Source of the DNA: Enterococcus thailandicus
GTDB lineage: Bacteria > Bacillota > Bacilli > Lactobacillales > Enterococcaceae
Direction of reading: 5' to 3'
DNA: 40,092 bases
Assembly: GCF_001886265.1 (NCBI RefSeq)
Contig: NZ_JXLE01000022.1
Span: 253 to 40,344 of the forward strand
Numbering within the stretch: position 1 is the first letter of the stretch; each line of letters opens with the position of its first letter. Both the position numbers and the translations under genes were made by a program. Positions 26,368 through 35,335 of this stretch are shown in pieces. The notes beneath the pieces were generated by a model. That model made no database searches, had not been told where the DNA came from, and saw only the letters and a program-made list of their open reading frames with translations.

Positions 26368-27802
26368 AGTGTTGCTGGTTGATGATGAATACATGATTTT
26401 GAATGGATTGAAAAAAATTGTTGATTGGCCCAGTTTTGGATTTGAAATCGTAGCAACGGCAGAAAATGCTATGCAAGGGTTATTGGTTTTAGAAAAACAA
26501 GTTATTGATTTAGTTATTACAGATGTAACAATGCCAGAGATGAATGGTCTAGAATTTATTGAAGCAGCTCAAAAAGAGCAATATACCTTTGAGTTTATGA
26601 TTCTTTCTGGCTACCAAGAATTTGAATACCTTAAAGGTGGTATGCAACTTGGGGCAGTTAATTATTTGATGAAGCCGGTGAATAAAACAGAGTTGATTGA
26701 AAGCTTAAAAAAAGTAAAAGAACGTTTGGATCAGCAAAATGAGCAAAAAAATCAGCAAGAAATTTATCAGGAACTTTTATTCAGTCAATGGTTAAATGAA
26801 GAGTTAGATGAAACCAGCGAAGAAGAGTTTTTGAGTGGATTACCTCAAGAGTCACAACAAATTTTATTGATTCAGCTAGAAAGAATACATGAATCTGCTA
26901 TTATTCAATGGTTAAAAGAACAACAAGCAACTACTTATTATCAGCGAAGTTTTGGGGATGTGACTTGCTTCACCATTTTGCTTAGTCCCCAGAAAGTCGG
27001 GGACTTTTGTGACTATTTTCAAACGCAGTATGCACAACAAGATTGGCTGATTAGTGTGGGTGACGAAATAAAGGAAATAGATGATATTCCTGAAAGTTTT
27101 CGTCGGGCAAAAGACCAGTTGCATCTTCAACAGTTTTACGGTGAAGCCAGACGTGAAATCATTAGGTCCCTGCCTGCAGAAAATCAAGATCAGTTAATTG
27201 ATTTTTCTACTTTTAGTCGCGCGCTTCAAAGTAATCAGTTAGATTTAGTTCAACAAATGATTCGTGAGTTTTTTGAACAATTCCAATCGGCAGTCATGAC
27301 TCCCGAGGACATTCGGCACTTCACTTTCTTATTGTTTATGGATATTCAACGAGAGCTGATTACACTAGAAGATGATGAGTACTTGACAGGTATTCATCAA
27401 ATAAATCAGGCAAAAAATGTGAATGACCTTCAAGAATTGTTGCTTTCCTTAGTTCGTAAGCAGCAAAAGCAAAAAAACTATAGTGAAAATATCAAGCAAG
27501 CGCTGCAAATACTGCACGAAAATTACCGGGAGCCGTTAACATTAAAAGAAGTATCCGAAAGTTTGCACCTAAATGTGATGTATCTCGGGCAACTATTTAA
27601 AAAAGAAACGAAAAAAAGCTTTTCTACCTACTTAAATCATTTACGGATGGAGCAAGCAAAATGGTTGCTACTTCACAGTGAACAAAATATCAATGAAATT
27701 TCAAACGAGATTGGCTACAACAACACCACTTATTTCTCTAAATTATTTAAGAAAATTGTGGGACAATCACCAAAAGAGTACCGAGAAAAGCCCCTTACTT
27801 AG
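26360..27802 (+). CDS. YesN-type response regulator with AraC DNA-binding domain
   Basis: Cytoplasmic response regulator of 480 residues. The receiver domain (1-120) has the acidic pocket DDE (8-10), the phosphorylation site Asp55 in VITDVTMPEM, and Lys105. A long middle domain follows (about 130-370). The C-terminal AraC-type double helix-turn-helix (about 380-476) carries LTLKEVSESLHLNVMYLGQL and NEISNEIGYNNTTYFSKLFK. It is the cognate partner of the overlapping YesM-type kinase. The likely target is the importer operon, where a 21-bp tandem repeat lies just upstream of a promoter with a weak -35. It may also act on its own genes. Confidence 0.92.
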   Translation: MYKVLLVDDEYMILNGLKKIVDWPSFGFEIVATAENAMQGLLVLEKQVIDLVITDVTMPEMNGLEFIEAAQKEQYTFEFMILSGYQEFEYLKGGMQLGAVNYLMKPVNKTELIESLKKVKERLDQQNEQKNQQEIYQELLFSQWLNEELDETSEEEFLSGLPQESQQILLIQLERIHESAIIQWLKEQQATTYYQRSFGDVTCFTILLSPQKVGDFCDYFQTQYAQQDWLISVGDEIKEIDDIPESFRRAKDQLHLQQFYGEARREIIRSLPAENQDQLIDFSTFSRALQSNQLDLVQQMIREFFEQFQSAVMTPEDIRHFTFLLFMDIQRELITLEDDEYLTGIHQINQAKNVNDLQELLLSLVRKQQKQKNYSENIKQALQILHENYREPLTLKEVSESLHLNVMYLGQLFKKETKKSFSTYLNHLRMEQAKWLLLHSEQNINEISNEIGYNNTTYFSKLFKKIVGQSPKEYREKPLT

Positions 27803-27905
27803 TTTAAAGAAAAAAGTAGGGAGTACAGTGTTTAGACGTAGGAACTTCTATATAGGTTGGAATTGCTGATTTTGGAATGATAATGACTGAGTAAAAAAGA
27901 CAATC

Positions 27906-27953
27906 AAAAAGACTGAGCCCAAACGAAAATATGTTTTGGTTCAGTCTTTTTTT
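27906..27953. terminator. Bidirectional terminator between the response regulator and GH92 genes
   Basis: AAAAAGACTGAGCC (27906-27919) pairs with GGTTCAGTCTTTTT (27938-27951) with one G-T pair. It has T7 on the plus side and a long A run serving the minus strand. Confidence 0.88.
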
Positions 27954-28006
27954 ATGAAAATAAAAATCAAATTTTATTTTTGCACGTAGTTTATTGTGAA
28001 GGCTTA

Positions 28007-30148
28007 TTAGGTTAAAGAAAACGGTAAAGCATCGGCCGCGTATTTTTTGGGGTGAGGAACAGTACCTAAGTGATAACGAATTGTTCCTCCTGTGAGTAAG
28101 TCTTCGTGTGTAAAGAATAACTTAGAATGCATTTGATCATTACGGTCAACTTGATGAACAAACTGTTGTTGTGGTTGATTTGGTGAACTTTCAATCGTAA
28201 GTGTCTGACCGTTTGCAAGTTTTAGTTCAACGTGATCGAACAGTGGCAAACCAATAACATATTCTCCAGAACCAGGTGTGACTGGATAAAAACCTAAACT
28301 GCTAAAGATATACCAACCTGACATGCTACCATTATCTTCATCACCGGGATAACCTGTCGGTGAATCATTGAAGGTTTGAGTCAACAATTGTTTAATTAAC
28401 GGTTGAGCCATCTCTGGTTTACCAAGATAACTGAATAGATAAGGGTAGTGGAAGCTAGGTTGATTTGAGATAGCCAGTTGTCCAAATTCAATAGCGGCCA
28501 TTTCACTCATTTCATGGATTTCAAATCCGTATCCACCAACTTCAAAGGAAGGAGATTGATTACAAAGCTTGATTAATTTTTCTTGAAAAGCAGCTTCTCC
28601 ACCATGTTCACGAATCAAACCATTAAAATCTTGGTAGACGGCAAAGCTACTTTGCCATGCACTTCCTTCTGCATAATCTTGACCCCAGCGAGTCGCTGAG
28701 AAGTTTTCTCTAAATTGTTGATTCGTATCTTTTGCACGCATGAACCCAACGGTAGGGTCAAAAATATTACGATAGTTTAAGGACTGTCTTTGATAAAAAG
28801 CGCTGGTCTCATGATCCCCCAGTATAGCAGCAACTTGGCTGATACAAAAATCGCTATAAGCATAATCTAAAGTATGATTGACTGATTCATGATAGGTACT
28901 AGGAACATAGCCATATGTTAAATAATCAAGTGTTCCTTGGCGCCCATAATTAGGTAACTCACTTTGGACAGTAGCGCTTTTTTTCATTGCTATTAAAAAT
29001 TCAGGCATCAAATCACTACGAATTCCTTTTACTGCGGCGTCAGCAATTACCGCATCAATCAATGTTCCGGGCATTAAACCTCGTTCATCAGGCGATAGCC
29101 ATTTTGGCAAAAAGCCCGTTTCTCGATAACTTGTAAGAAAGCCCTCAAGCATTTCCTCATATTTTTCAGTGGCAATCAATGAATAGAGTGGGTAGACCGT
29201 TTTATACGTATCCCAAAATCCATTATTTGTATAAAGAACACCAGAGCGAATAGTTTTGCTGAATGTATCATAGTGAATTTTTTCGCCATCCTTAGTTACT
29301 TCATAGAATGTTTGAGGAAAGAGAAATACACGATACAAGTTATGATAAAAAGTACTTACTTGTTTTTTATCATGATGACTGATTTTAATTTTATCGAAAT
29401 ATTCTTGCCAAATTTGGCGATTTTTTTCCAGGTATTCATCAGGCGACTGTGCAGACTCTCTCAATAAATTTACCTGTGCTTGTTCTTCGCTAATAAAAGA
29501 AGTACCAAAGCGAATCGTTTGCTGTTCGATCGAGCCAAACGACAACAAAATAGAAGAACTATTCTCTGGAATTGCTAACTCAGTGTCGAATAATGGTTGT
29601 TCAAAGGAAAGGATAAAGTGAAAGCGAAAATCAGGATCCTCACATCCAGAAAAGTTGATGAGATAACCAGTAATTGTATGCGAGTCTACAACATTTAACT
29701 GGTATCGCTCAGGAAAAGTCAAAAGTAAACCGCTATCATTTTTGTGATAATCAATCGTAAGTACACCACCATACATACTAGGAATCAACGTGGATGAAAT
29801 TTCATAACGCAGTTGATTGATTGACAGATGCGTAGGGCAAAACGTGCTTTCTTCTGGTCGATAAGAACTCTGAGCATGAAAAAGACTGTTTTCAGGTAGA
29901 GTACCACTAACTGGTGTCATTAGGAAATGACTGAAATCACCCATCCAAGGACTAGGTTGATGTGTTAAACGATAACCTTGAAAGACACGGTCTTCTGGGT
30001 GGAACCACCAACTTCCTTTTTGGTCGGTTGTTTGTGGGGCAAAATAATTCATTCCAAACGGAACGCCTGTATAAGGCAGGCAATTTCCGTTTGAATAGTT
30101 GGACTGGTTGGCAGTCCCGTGGCGAGTATCAATTTGTTGAATGTTCAT
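28007..30148 (-). CDS. GH92 exo-alpha-mannosidase, probably alpha-1,2-specific
   Basis: Calcium-dependent inverting alpha-mannosidase of 713 residues without a signal peptide, so cytoplasmic. The N-terminal beta-domain starts with IDTRHGTANQSNYSNG and GNCLPYTGVPFGM. In the catalytic domain Glu494 (DYAEGSAWQ) fits the general acid, and Asp603/Asp605 (PGDEDNGSMSGW) the base. His545-Glu546 (FEIHEMSEM) fits the pair that gives alpha-1,2 specificity. All five keep a constant offset of 39 from the Bacteroides BT3990 numbering as I recall it. An E. faecalis GH92 alpha-1,2-mannosidase (EfMan-I) is known. The start follows AAGGAG and overlaps the end of the upstream regulator gene by 20 bases. Confidence 0.93.
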   Translation of the reverse strand: MNIQQIDTRHGTANQSNYSNGNCLPYTGVPFGMNYFAPQTTDQKGSWWFHPEDRVFQGYRLTHQPSPWMGDFSHFLMTPVSGTLPENSLFHAQSSYRPEESTFCPTHLSINQLRYEISSTLIPSMYGGVLTIDYHKNDSGLLLTFPERYQLNVVDSHTITGYLINFSGCEDPDFRFHFILSFEQPLFDTELAIPENSSSILLSFGSIEQQTIRFGTSFISEEQAQVNLLRESAQSPDEYLEKNRQIWQEYFDKIKISHHDKKQVSTFYHNLYRVFLFPQTFYEVTKDGEKIHYDTFSKTIRSGVLYTNNGFWDTYKTVYPLYSLIATEKYEEMLEGFLTSYRETGFLPKWLSPDERGLMPGTLIDAVIADAAVKGIRSDLMPEFLIAMKKSATVQSELPNYGRQGTLDYLTYGYVPSTYHESVNHTLDYAYSDFCISQVAAILGDHETSAFYQRQSLNYRNIFDPTVGFMRAKDTNQQFRENFSATRWGQDYAEGSAWQSSFAVYQDFNGLIREHGGEAAFQEKLIKLCNQSPSFEVGGYGFEIHEMSEMAAIEFGQLAISNQPSFHYPYLFSYLGKPEMAQPLIKQLLTQTFNDSPTGYPGDEDNGSMSGWYIFSSLGFYPVTPGSGEYVIGLPLFDHVELKLANGQTLTIESSPNQPQQQFVHQVDRNDQMHSKLFFTHEDLLTGGTIRYHLGTVPHPKKYAADALPFSLT

Positions 30149-31196
30149 TGTTAAGCTCCTTCGTTGAGTGTCTTGTTATTAATGTGACTGGGTATTTGGT
30201 ATCTGCTGGTGATTCTTTGGTTTCAAGCCAATGAATCAACTTTTCTCCAGCAGATTTTCCAAGTTCTTTGAAATTTTGGGCAATAGTTGTCAAAGGCGGA
30301 TCAACTAAAGCTGCAGCTTGAATATCATCAAAACCGATAATTGAAAAATCAGCAGGAACTGAAAAGCCAGCTTGTTTCAATTGGTTCATTGTTTGAATGG
30401 CAACAAGATCATTTTCACAGACAAACGCAGTAAGTTGGTGTTCTTTGATATAGTTTAATAACTCTTTATTCGTTGCTTTTTGGTCGTCAAGCGCAGTATG
30501 AAAAGCTAAATTAGCTTTATCAAGAGCTTCAAGATAGCCTAAATAGCGCTGACGAACTGATTGTGGATGAGTTGGTTCGCCAAATAAGAAGCCAATTTTT
30601 TGATGACCGTCAGCAATCAATTGATTTGTGGCTATCGAGCCGCCGGCGAAATTGTCTGAAAGAACGGTTGGAAATGGTAGTTCATAAATTTTCTTATCCA
30701 AAATAATGACTGGAAAATCTTTCAGTGAAAGTTCAAACAATAAATCTAAGTGTTGCTCCGTATCGATAGCGTAGTAAATCAATCCATCGAATTCATCCAT
30801 CACTTCTTTTGCCGTTTTTGTTTGGAGAAAATCAAGAGAGGTCATCAATACGTCAAATTGATTTTCTTGCATAATTGGATTCAATCCTTCAGTGAAATCA
30901 CCAACGGACAAATCAGTTAAGAACGGAAATAAAAAGAGAATTCTCTTTGTTTTTTGAATGTGGACAGCCGAGGTCTCTGGATTGTCTGCTTTGACAAAGC
31001 TGCCTTTTCCACGAATTCGATAAATCAAACCAAGTTGTTCCAATTCTGTTAATGCTCGTTTGGATGTGATTCGACTTACTTGATATTTTTGAGAAAGTTC
31101 TTTTTCAGTAGGAACTTGGCTATCAATGGCTAAAGTTCCATCAAGAATTGCGTTGTGTAGATCGATAAATATTTTCTTATATAATGGTTGCTCCAT
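30129..31196 (-). CDS. GntR/LacI-type hybrid transcriptional regulator (AraR-like)
   Basis: Repressor of 355 residues. A GntR winged helix (1-70: PTEKELSQKYQVSRITSKRA, then GKGSF) is fused to a LacI-type sugar-binding domain (about 85-350; LIADGHQKIGFLFGEP, IIGFDDIQAAALVDPPLTT). This is the AraR design. The ATG at 31196 is chosen because AGAGGTG lies five bases before it; an upstream in-frame start would add a hydrophobic stretch with no ribosome binding site. It precedes and overlaps the GH92 gene and diverges from GH125-GH38-ROK. It probably represses both units through the GATATATC sites. The effector may be mannose or a manno-oligosaccharide. Confidence 0.9.
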   Translation of the reverse strand: MEQPLYKKIFIDLHNAILDGTLAIDSQVPTEKELSQKYQVSRITSKRALTELEQLGLIYRIRGKGSFVKADNPETSAVHIQKTKRILFLFPFLTDLSVGDFTEGLNPIMQENQFDVLMTSLDFLQTKTAKEVMDEFDGLIYYAIDTEQHLDLLFELSLKDFPVIILDKKIYELPFPTVLSDNFAGGSIATNQLIADGHQKIGFLFGEPTHPQSVRQRYLGYLEALDKANLAFHTALDDQKATNKELLNYIKEHQLTAFVCENDLVAIQTMNQLKQAGFSVPADFSIIGFDDIQAAALVDPPLTTIAQNFKELGKSAGEKLIHWLETKESPADTKYPVTLITRHSTKELNNEHSTN

Positions 31197-31210
31197 AATA
31201 ACACCTCTTA

Positions 31211-31222
31211 ATGATATATCAT
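31211..31222. promoter_or_regulatory. Operator candidate 1 (regulator-GH92 side)
   Basis: ATGATATATCAT is a perfect 12-bp palindrome at the predicted transcription start of the minus-strand regulator promoter. Its core GATATATC recurs at the divergent promoter. Confidence 0.6.
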
Positions 31223-31228
31223 GTATAA

Positions 31229-31256
31229 ATAATAGCATAAATAAAGCAAAAGTAAA
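31229..31256 (-). promoter_or_regulatory. Promoter of the regulator-GH92 operon
   Basis: The minus strand reads TTTACT (31256-31251), a 16-bp spacer and TATTAT (31234-31229), with a TGC extension (31237-31235). Start predicted near 31222, inside operator candidate 1. Confidence 0.5.
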
Positions 31257-31271
31257 CAATAAAAAATATTA

Positions 31272-31285
31272 TGAAAGCGTAGACA
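31272..31285 (+). promoter_or_regulatory. cre site (CcpA) over the GH125-GH38-ROK promoter
   Basis: TGAAAGCGTAGACA matches TGWAANCGNTNWCA at 13 of 14 positions and overlaps the -35 of the plus-strand promoter, suggesting carbon catabolite repression. Confidence 0.65.
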
Positions 31286-31308
31286 AAAAACGAATCAAGA
31301 AGTATAAT
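31280..31308 (+). promoter_or_regulatory. Promoter of the GH125-GH38-ROK operon
   Basis: TAGACA (31280-31285), a 17-bp spacer and a perfect TATAAT (31303-31308). A strong core promoter, consistent with negative control. Start near 31315. Confidence 0.75.
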
Positions 31309-31315
31309 CTACTAA

Positions 31316-31323
31316 GATATATC
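31316..31323. promoter_or_regulatory. Operator candidate 2 (GH125 side)
   Basis: GATATATC repeats the core of operator candidate 1 and lies at the predicted transcription start of the GH125-GH38-ROK operon. Confidence 0.55.
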
Positions 31324-31347
31324 AAATAGAAAAGAGGATATTGAGAG

Positions 31348-32637
31348 ATGCCGTATAAAGATATACCAAAATCAGTTGAAGAATTCATGGGAAAAATTGA
31401 ACAGAAATGTGGAAGTGAGCATGCAGATTGGGCTAAAAATTTTTGTACTGCGTTTGCTAATACATTGCTAACCACAGTAAAGCGACATTCTGATGGAACA
31501 ACTTTCTTGCTAACCGGTGATATACCAGCTATGTGGTTAAGAGATTCCACTGCACAAGTACGCCCTTACTTAGTGATTGCCAAAGAAGATAAAGACTTAG
31601 CAGCAATGATTAGTGGGTTGGTAAAGAAACAATTCTTTTATATCAACATTGATCCGTATGCGAATGCGTTTAATGAAGAAGCGAACGGGGCGGGACATCA
31701 GAGTGACCATACTGAAATGAATGATTGGATTTGGGAAAGAAAATATGAGATTGACTCATTATGTTATCCTGTTCAACTTGCCTATCTTTTATATAAAAAT
31801 ACGGGGCAAACAGATCAGTTTGATGATTCATTTGTTTCAGGAATCGAAAAAATTCTAAATGTTTTTCAAACAGAACAAGACCATACTAAGTCACCGTATC
31901 GATTTGAACGTGATACTACTCGTCTGGAAGACACGCTTGTTAATAATGGGAAAGGTGCAAAAGTGGTACCTACAGGAATGACCTGGTCAGGTTTTCGACC
32001 AAGTGATGATACTTGCCAATATGGGTATTTAGTCCCATCGAACATGTTTGCTGTAGTCGTTTTAGGATATATTGAAGAAATTTTTCAAACAGTGTTATCA
32101 AATAATCAAATCGTAGCAAAAGCTACCACATTGCGAGAAGAGATTCAACGAGGGATCGAAGTGCATGGTAAAACTAAAAATCAAGCACAAGAGACTATTT
32201 TCGCATACGAAGTGGATGGTCAAGGAAATACCTCAATCATGGATGACAGCAATGTACCAAACCTAATGGCTGCTCCTTACCTAGGCTATTGTTCTTCGAA
32301 AGATGAGACGTATTTACAAACAAGAAAAACGTTGCTTAGCCCAGAAAATCCTTATTTTTATGAAGGAAAGTACGCAAAAGGAATCGGCTCTTCTCATACG
32401 CCTGAAAATTATGTTTGGCCAATTGCTTTAGCAATGGAAGGCATGACCACTGATGATCGAAAAGAAAAAGAGCGAATTTTAGATTTATTAGTAGCTACAG
32501 ATGCTGGAACAAACTTGATGCACGAAGGTTTTGATGTGGATAACCCTAACAATTACACAAGAGAATGGTTTTCTTGGGCAAATATGATGTTTTGTGAATT
32601 AGTAATGGATTACTTTGATATTCGAGTAGAAAAATAG
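31348..32637 (+). CDS. GH125 exo-alpha-1,6-mannosidase
   Basis: Inverting alpha-mannosidase of 429 residues, cytoplasmic (no signal peptide). GH125 features are the substrate-pocket segment GDIPAMWLRDSTAQVRPY (57-74), Asp220 in GFRPSDD as candidate general acid, and Glu406 in YTREWFSWAN as candidate base. SpGH125 and CpGH125 of this family cleave non-reducing alpha-1,6-mannose. AGAGGA precedes the ATG. It is the first gene of a three-gene operon with GH38 (10-bp gap) and a ROK kinase. With GH92 removing alpha-1,2 and GH38 alpha-1,3 linkages, it completes dismantling of the mannose branches of a high-mannose N-glycan. Confidence 0.93.
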   Translation: MPYKDIPKSVEEFMGKIEQKCGSEHADWAKNFCTAFANTLLTTVKRHSDGTTFLLTGDIPAMWLRDSTAQVRPYLVIAKEDKDLAAMISGLVKKQFFYINIDPYANAFNEEANGAGHQSDHTEMNDWIWERKYEIDSLCYPVQLAYLLYKNTGQTDQFDDSFVSGIEKILNVFQTEQDHTKSPYRFERDTTRLEDTLVNNGKGAKVVPTGMTWSGFRPSDDTCQYGYLVPSNMFAVVVLGYIEEIFQTVLSNNQIVAKATTLREEIQRGIEVHGKTKNQAQETIFAYEVDGQGNTSIMDDSNVPNLMAAPYLGYCSSKDETYLQTRKTLLSPENPYFYEGKYAKGIGSSHTPENYVWPIALAMEGMTTDDRKEKERILDLLVATDAGTNLMHEGFDVDNPNNYTREWFSWANMMFCELVMDYFDIRVEK

Positions 32638-32647
32638 GAGCGATTAG

Positions 32648-35335
32648 ATGAAAAAGAAAGTATATATTATTTCCCACAGTCACTGGGATCGAGAATGGTA
32701 CATGGCTTATGAACAACACCATATGCGTCTAGTTGAATTAATGGATGATTTATTAGAACTTTTTGAGAATGACCCTGAATTCAATAGTTTTCACTTAGAT
32801 GGACAAACAATTATTTTAGATGATTATTTACAAGTAAGACCGGAGAAAAGAGCGTTAGTTCAACAAGCGATTGATGCGGGTAAGCTACGTATTGGACCAT
32901 TTTATATTTTGCAAGATGATTTTTTGATTAGCTCAGAATCCAACGTTCGTAATATGTTGATTGGGTTCGAAGAAACGCAAAAATGGGGTGTTCCAGTAAT
33001 GCTGGGCTACTTCCCAGATACATTTGGAAATATGGGGCAAACACCTCAAATGATGAAGCAAGTTGGGATTGAAGCAGCAGCATTTGGCCGTGGAGTAAAA
33101 CCGATTGGCTTTGATAATCAGGTGCTTGAGGCAGAAAATTATTCCTCCCAATATTCTGAAATGAAATGGAAAGGGCCTGATAACTCAGAAATTTTTGGTT
33201 TATTATTTGCTAATTGGTATAGTAATGGAAATGAAATACCAGCTGAAGAACAAGAAGCCAAGGCATTTTGGGATCAAAAGTTAGCTGATGCAGAACAATA
33301 TGCTTCAACTGAACATTTATTAATGATGAATGGTGTCGATCATCAGCCTGTTCAAAAAGATATATCAAAGGCAATTGCATTAGCAAATCGTTTATATCCA
33401 GATTACGAATTTATTCATTCTAATTTTACCGACTATTTAGCAGCAGTAACAAATGATTTACCTGAAGATTTGGGGACCGTAGAAGGCGAATTAACGAGTC
33501 AAGAAACAGATGGCTGGTATACCTTGGCAAATACTGCATCTGCGCGCGTGTATTTAAAACAATGGAATACGAAAGTTCAAAGACAATTAGAAAATATTGC
33601 TGAGCCGTTAGCGACAATGGCATATGAAGTTTCGGGAAGCTATCCTCATGATCAATTAGATTATGCTTGGAAAACATTAATGCAAAATCACCCACATGAT
33701 AGTATTTGTGGTTGTTCAGTGGATTCTGTTCATCGAGAAATGATTACACGATTCGAAAAAGCAGACGAAGTTGGGAAATTTGTAGCAGAAGAAGCAATGA
33801 GGCAGTTGTCGCAAGTTATTGATACAAGCGAATTCCCAGAGGATACGTATCCTTTTGTTGTAATCAATACAGCTGGAACAGCGAAAACTGGTGAAGCTGT
33901 GATTGAAGTCGAGTTGGAACGTAAAAAGTTTGCTGAAGGATTACCAGAGACATTGTTTAAAGAATTGGAAGATGTGCCTGTTAAGAGCTATCATGTTGAG
34001 AATGCACAAGGAGAAATCATTCCCGCAATTGTATCTGAAGCAACTGTTCGTTTTGACTATGACTTACCGAAAGATCGGTTCCGGATACCTTATATGGAAA
34101 AAGTAGTGACTGTAACTATTCCGCTAGAAGAAATGGCTGCTTTTTCATGGGAGACATTTACATTAGCTGAAGGAGAAGCCCCAATCGCTATTACTGATTC
34201 GATGGTCAGTGACCAAGGACGAGTAATCGAAAATGAATTGCTCAAAATCAAAATTGAAGAGAATGGTTCATTAACGGTGTTGGACAAAAAAATGGATCGT
34301 CAATTTGAGGATATGCTTGTTTTTGAAGATACGGGTGATGTTGGAAATGAGTATATCTATAAACAACCAAGTGACACAGCCCCAATTCTTTCAAACCAAC
34401 AAGGGGATTCTCGAGTAGAAATTTTGGTTGATACACCAGAGATTGCTCAAATCCAACTCATTCAGACCATGATGATTCCAGTTTCTGCCGATGAACTTCT
34501 AGAAAGGGAACAACAAATGGTAGTTGAATTCCGTTATCGTAAAGCGAAACGAGCAAAAGAATTAAAACCATTATTAATAGAAACAAAAATTACTTTAAGG
34601 AAAAATAGTCGGAAAATCGACTTTGAAACGACGATTGACAATCAAATGAAAGACCATCGCTTACGCGCGCTATTTCCAACGAAGTTACATGTGGAACACC
34701 ATGAAGCAGATAGTATATTTGAAGTCGTTACGCGACCAAATAAAGTTTCCGCAAGCTGGGAAAATCCAACGAATCCGCAACATCAACATGCATTTGTTAA
34801 TCTTCATGATGAAAATTATGGTGTCACAATTGGAAACTATGGCTTAAATGAATACGAAATTGTAGATGCAGGTCAAATTGCATTGACCTTATTGCGTTGT
34901 GTTGGTGAGTTAGGGGACTGGGGATATTTCCCAACTCCCGAGGCACAGTGTTTAGGACAACAACACTTCCAGTATAGTATGGAAATTCATGAACCAAATG
35001 AAAAATTTGCATCTTATCAACACGCGTATGCTGCGCAAGTTCCATTTACAACGCAACAATTAGCTAATCAACAAGGTGAATTAAGCAGCAAAAACAATTA
35101 TTTAGAAGTGGATGCTAAAACGTTTGCAATTACTGCTTTGAAGCGAAGCAAGTTTAATGATAAAGTAGTACTGAGAGGATTCAATCTGTCAGGAAACGAA
35201 GAAGAAATGGTTGTTCAAAAACCAGGGACAACTAATAGATTGTTGAATCTTTTAGAAAAAGACAGTAAGCAAACGATTGAGCCGACATTGATGCCTTATG
35301 AAATTCGGACAATCGGATTCGAGGAGGAAAAGTAA
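32648..35335 (+). CDS. GH38 alpha-mannosidase
   Basis: Zinc-dependent retaining alpha-mannosidase of 895 residues, cytoplasmic. The N-terminal catalytic domain opens with SHSHWDREWY, giving metal ligands His12 and Asp14, and the nucleophile candidate is Asp124 in GYFPDTFGNMGQ. A further family motif is QNHPHDSICGCSVD (about 350). The C-terminal half is beta-rich, as in bacterial MngB-like enzymes. Streptococcal relatives act mainly on alpha-1,3-linked mannose. TAGGAG overlaps the GH125 stop codon and sets the ATG. The ROK kinase gene starts directly after the stop, indicating coupled expression. Confidence 0.94.
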   Translation: MKKKVYIISHSHWDREWYMAYEQHHMRLVELMDDLLELFENDPEFNSFHLDGQTIILDDYLQVRPEKRALVQQAIDAGKLRIGPFYILQDDFLISSESNVRNMLIGFEETQKWGVPVMLGYFPDTFGNMGQTPQMMKQVGIEAAAFGRGVKPIGFDNQVLEAENYSSQYSEMKWKGPDNSEIFGLLFANWYSNGNEIPAEEQEAKAFWDQKLADAEQYASTEHLLMMNGVDHQPVQKDISKAIALANRLYPDYEFIHSNFTDYLAAVTNDLPEDLGTVEGELTSQETDGWYTLANTASARVYLKQWNTKVQRQLENIAEPLATMAYEVSGSYPHDQLDYAWKTLMQNHPHDSICGCSVDSVHREMITRFEKADEVGKFVAEEAMRQLSQVIDTSEFPEDTYPFVVINTAGTAKTGEAVIEVELERKKFAEGLPETLFKELEDVPVKSYHVENAQGEIIPAIVSEATVRFDYDLPKDRFRIPYMEKVVTVTIPLEEMAAFSWETFTLAEGEAPIAITDSMVSDQGRVIENELLKIKIEENGSLTVLDKKMDRQFEDMLVFEDTGDVGNEYIYKQPSDTAPILSNQQGDSRVEILVDTPEIAQIQLIQTMMIPVSADELLEREQQMVVEFRYRKAKRAKELKPLLIETKITLRKNSRKIDFETTIDNQMKDHRLRALFPTKLHVEHHEADSIFEVVTRPNKVSASWENPTNPQHQHAFVNLHDENYGVTIGNYGLNEYEIVDAGQIALTLLRCVGELGDWGYFPTPEAQCLGQQHFQYSMEIHEPNEKFASYQHAYAAQVPFTTQQLANQQGELSSKNNYLEVDAKTFAITALKRSKFNDKVVLRGFNLSGNEEEMVVQKPGTTNRLLNLLEKDSKQTIEPTLMPYEIRTIGFEEEK

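Noticed and set aside
28457-28465. Asn562-Gln563-Pro in GH92 as a lost catalytic glutamate
   Set aside because: The constant offset of 39 places the acid at Glu494 and the specificity pair at His545-Glu546, both present, so this spot is not the catalytic glutamate.
29619-29633. cre-like TGAAAGCG sequence inside GH92
   Set aside because: The 3' half does not match the consensus and the site lies in coding sequence away from a promoter.
31197-31259. Upstream start giving the GntR/LacI regulator a hydrophobic leader
   Set aside because: The winged-helix domain begins at MEQPLYKK with a good ribosome binding site; the upstream part overlaps the promoter and operator.
33356-33375. AAGATATATCAAA inside GH38, like the operator core
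   Set aside because: It lies 2 kb into a gene with no promoter and is easily explained by AT-rich codons; a distant auxiliary operator cannot be excluded but is unsupported.
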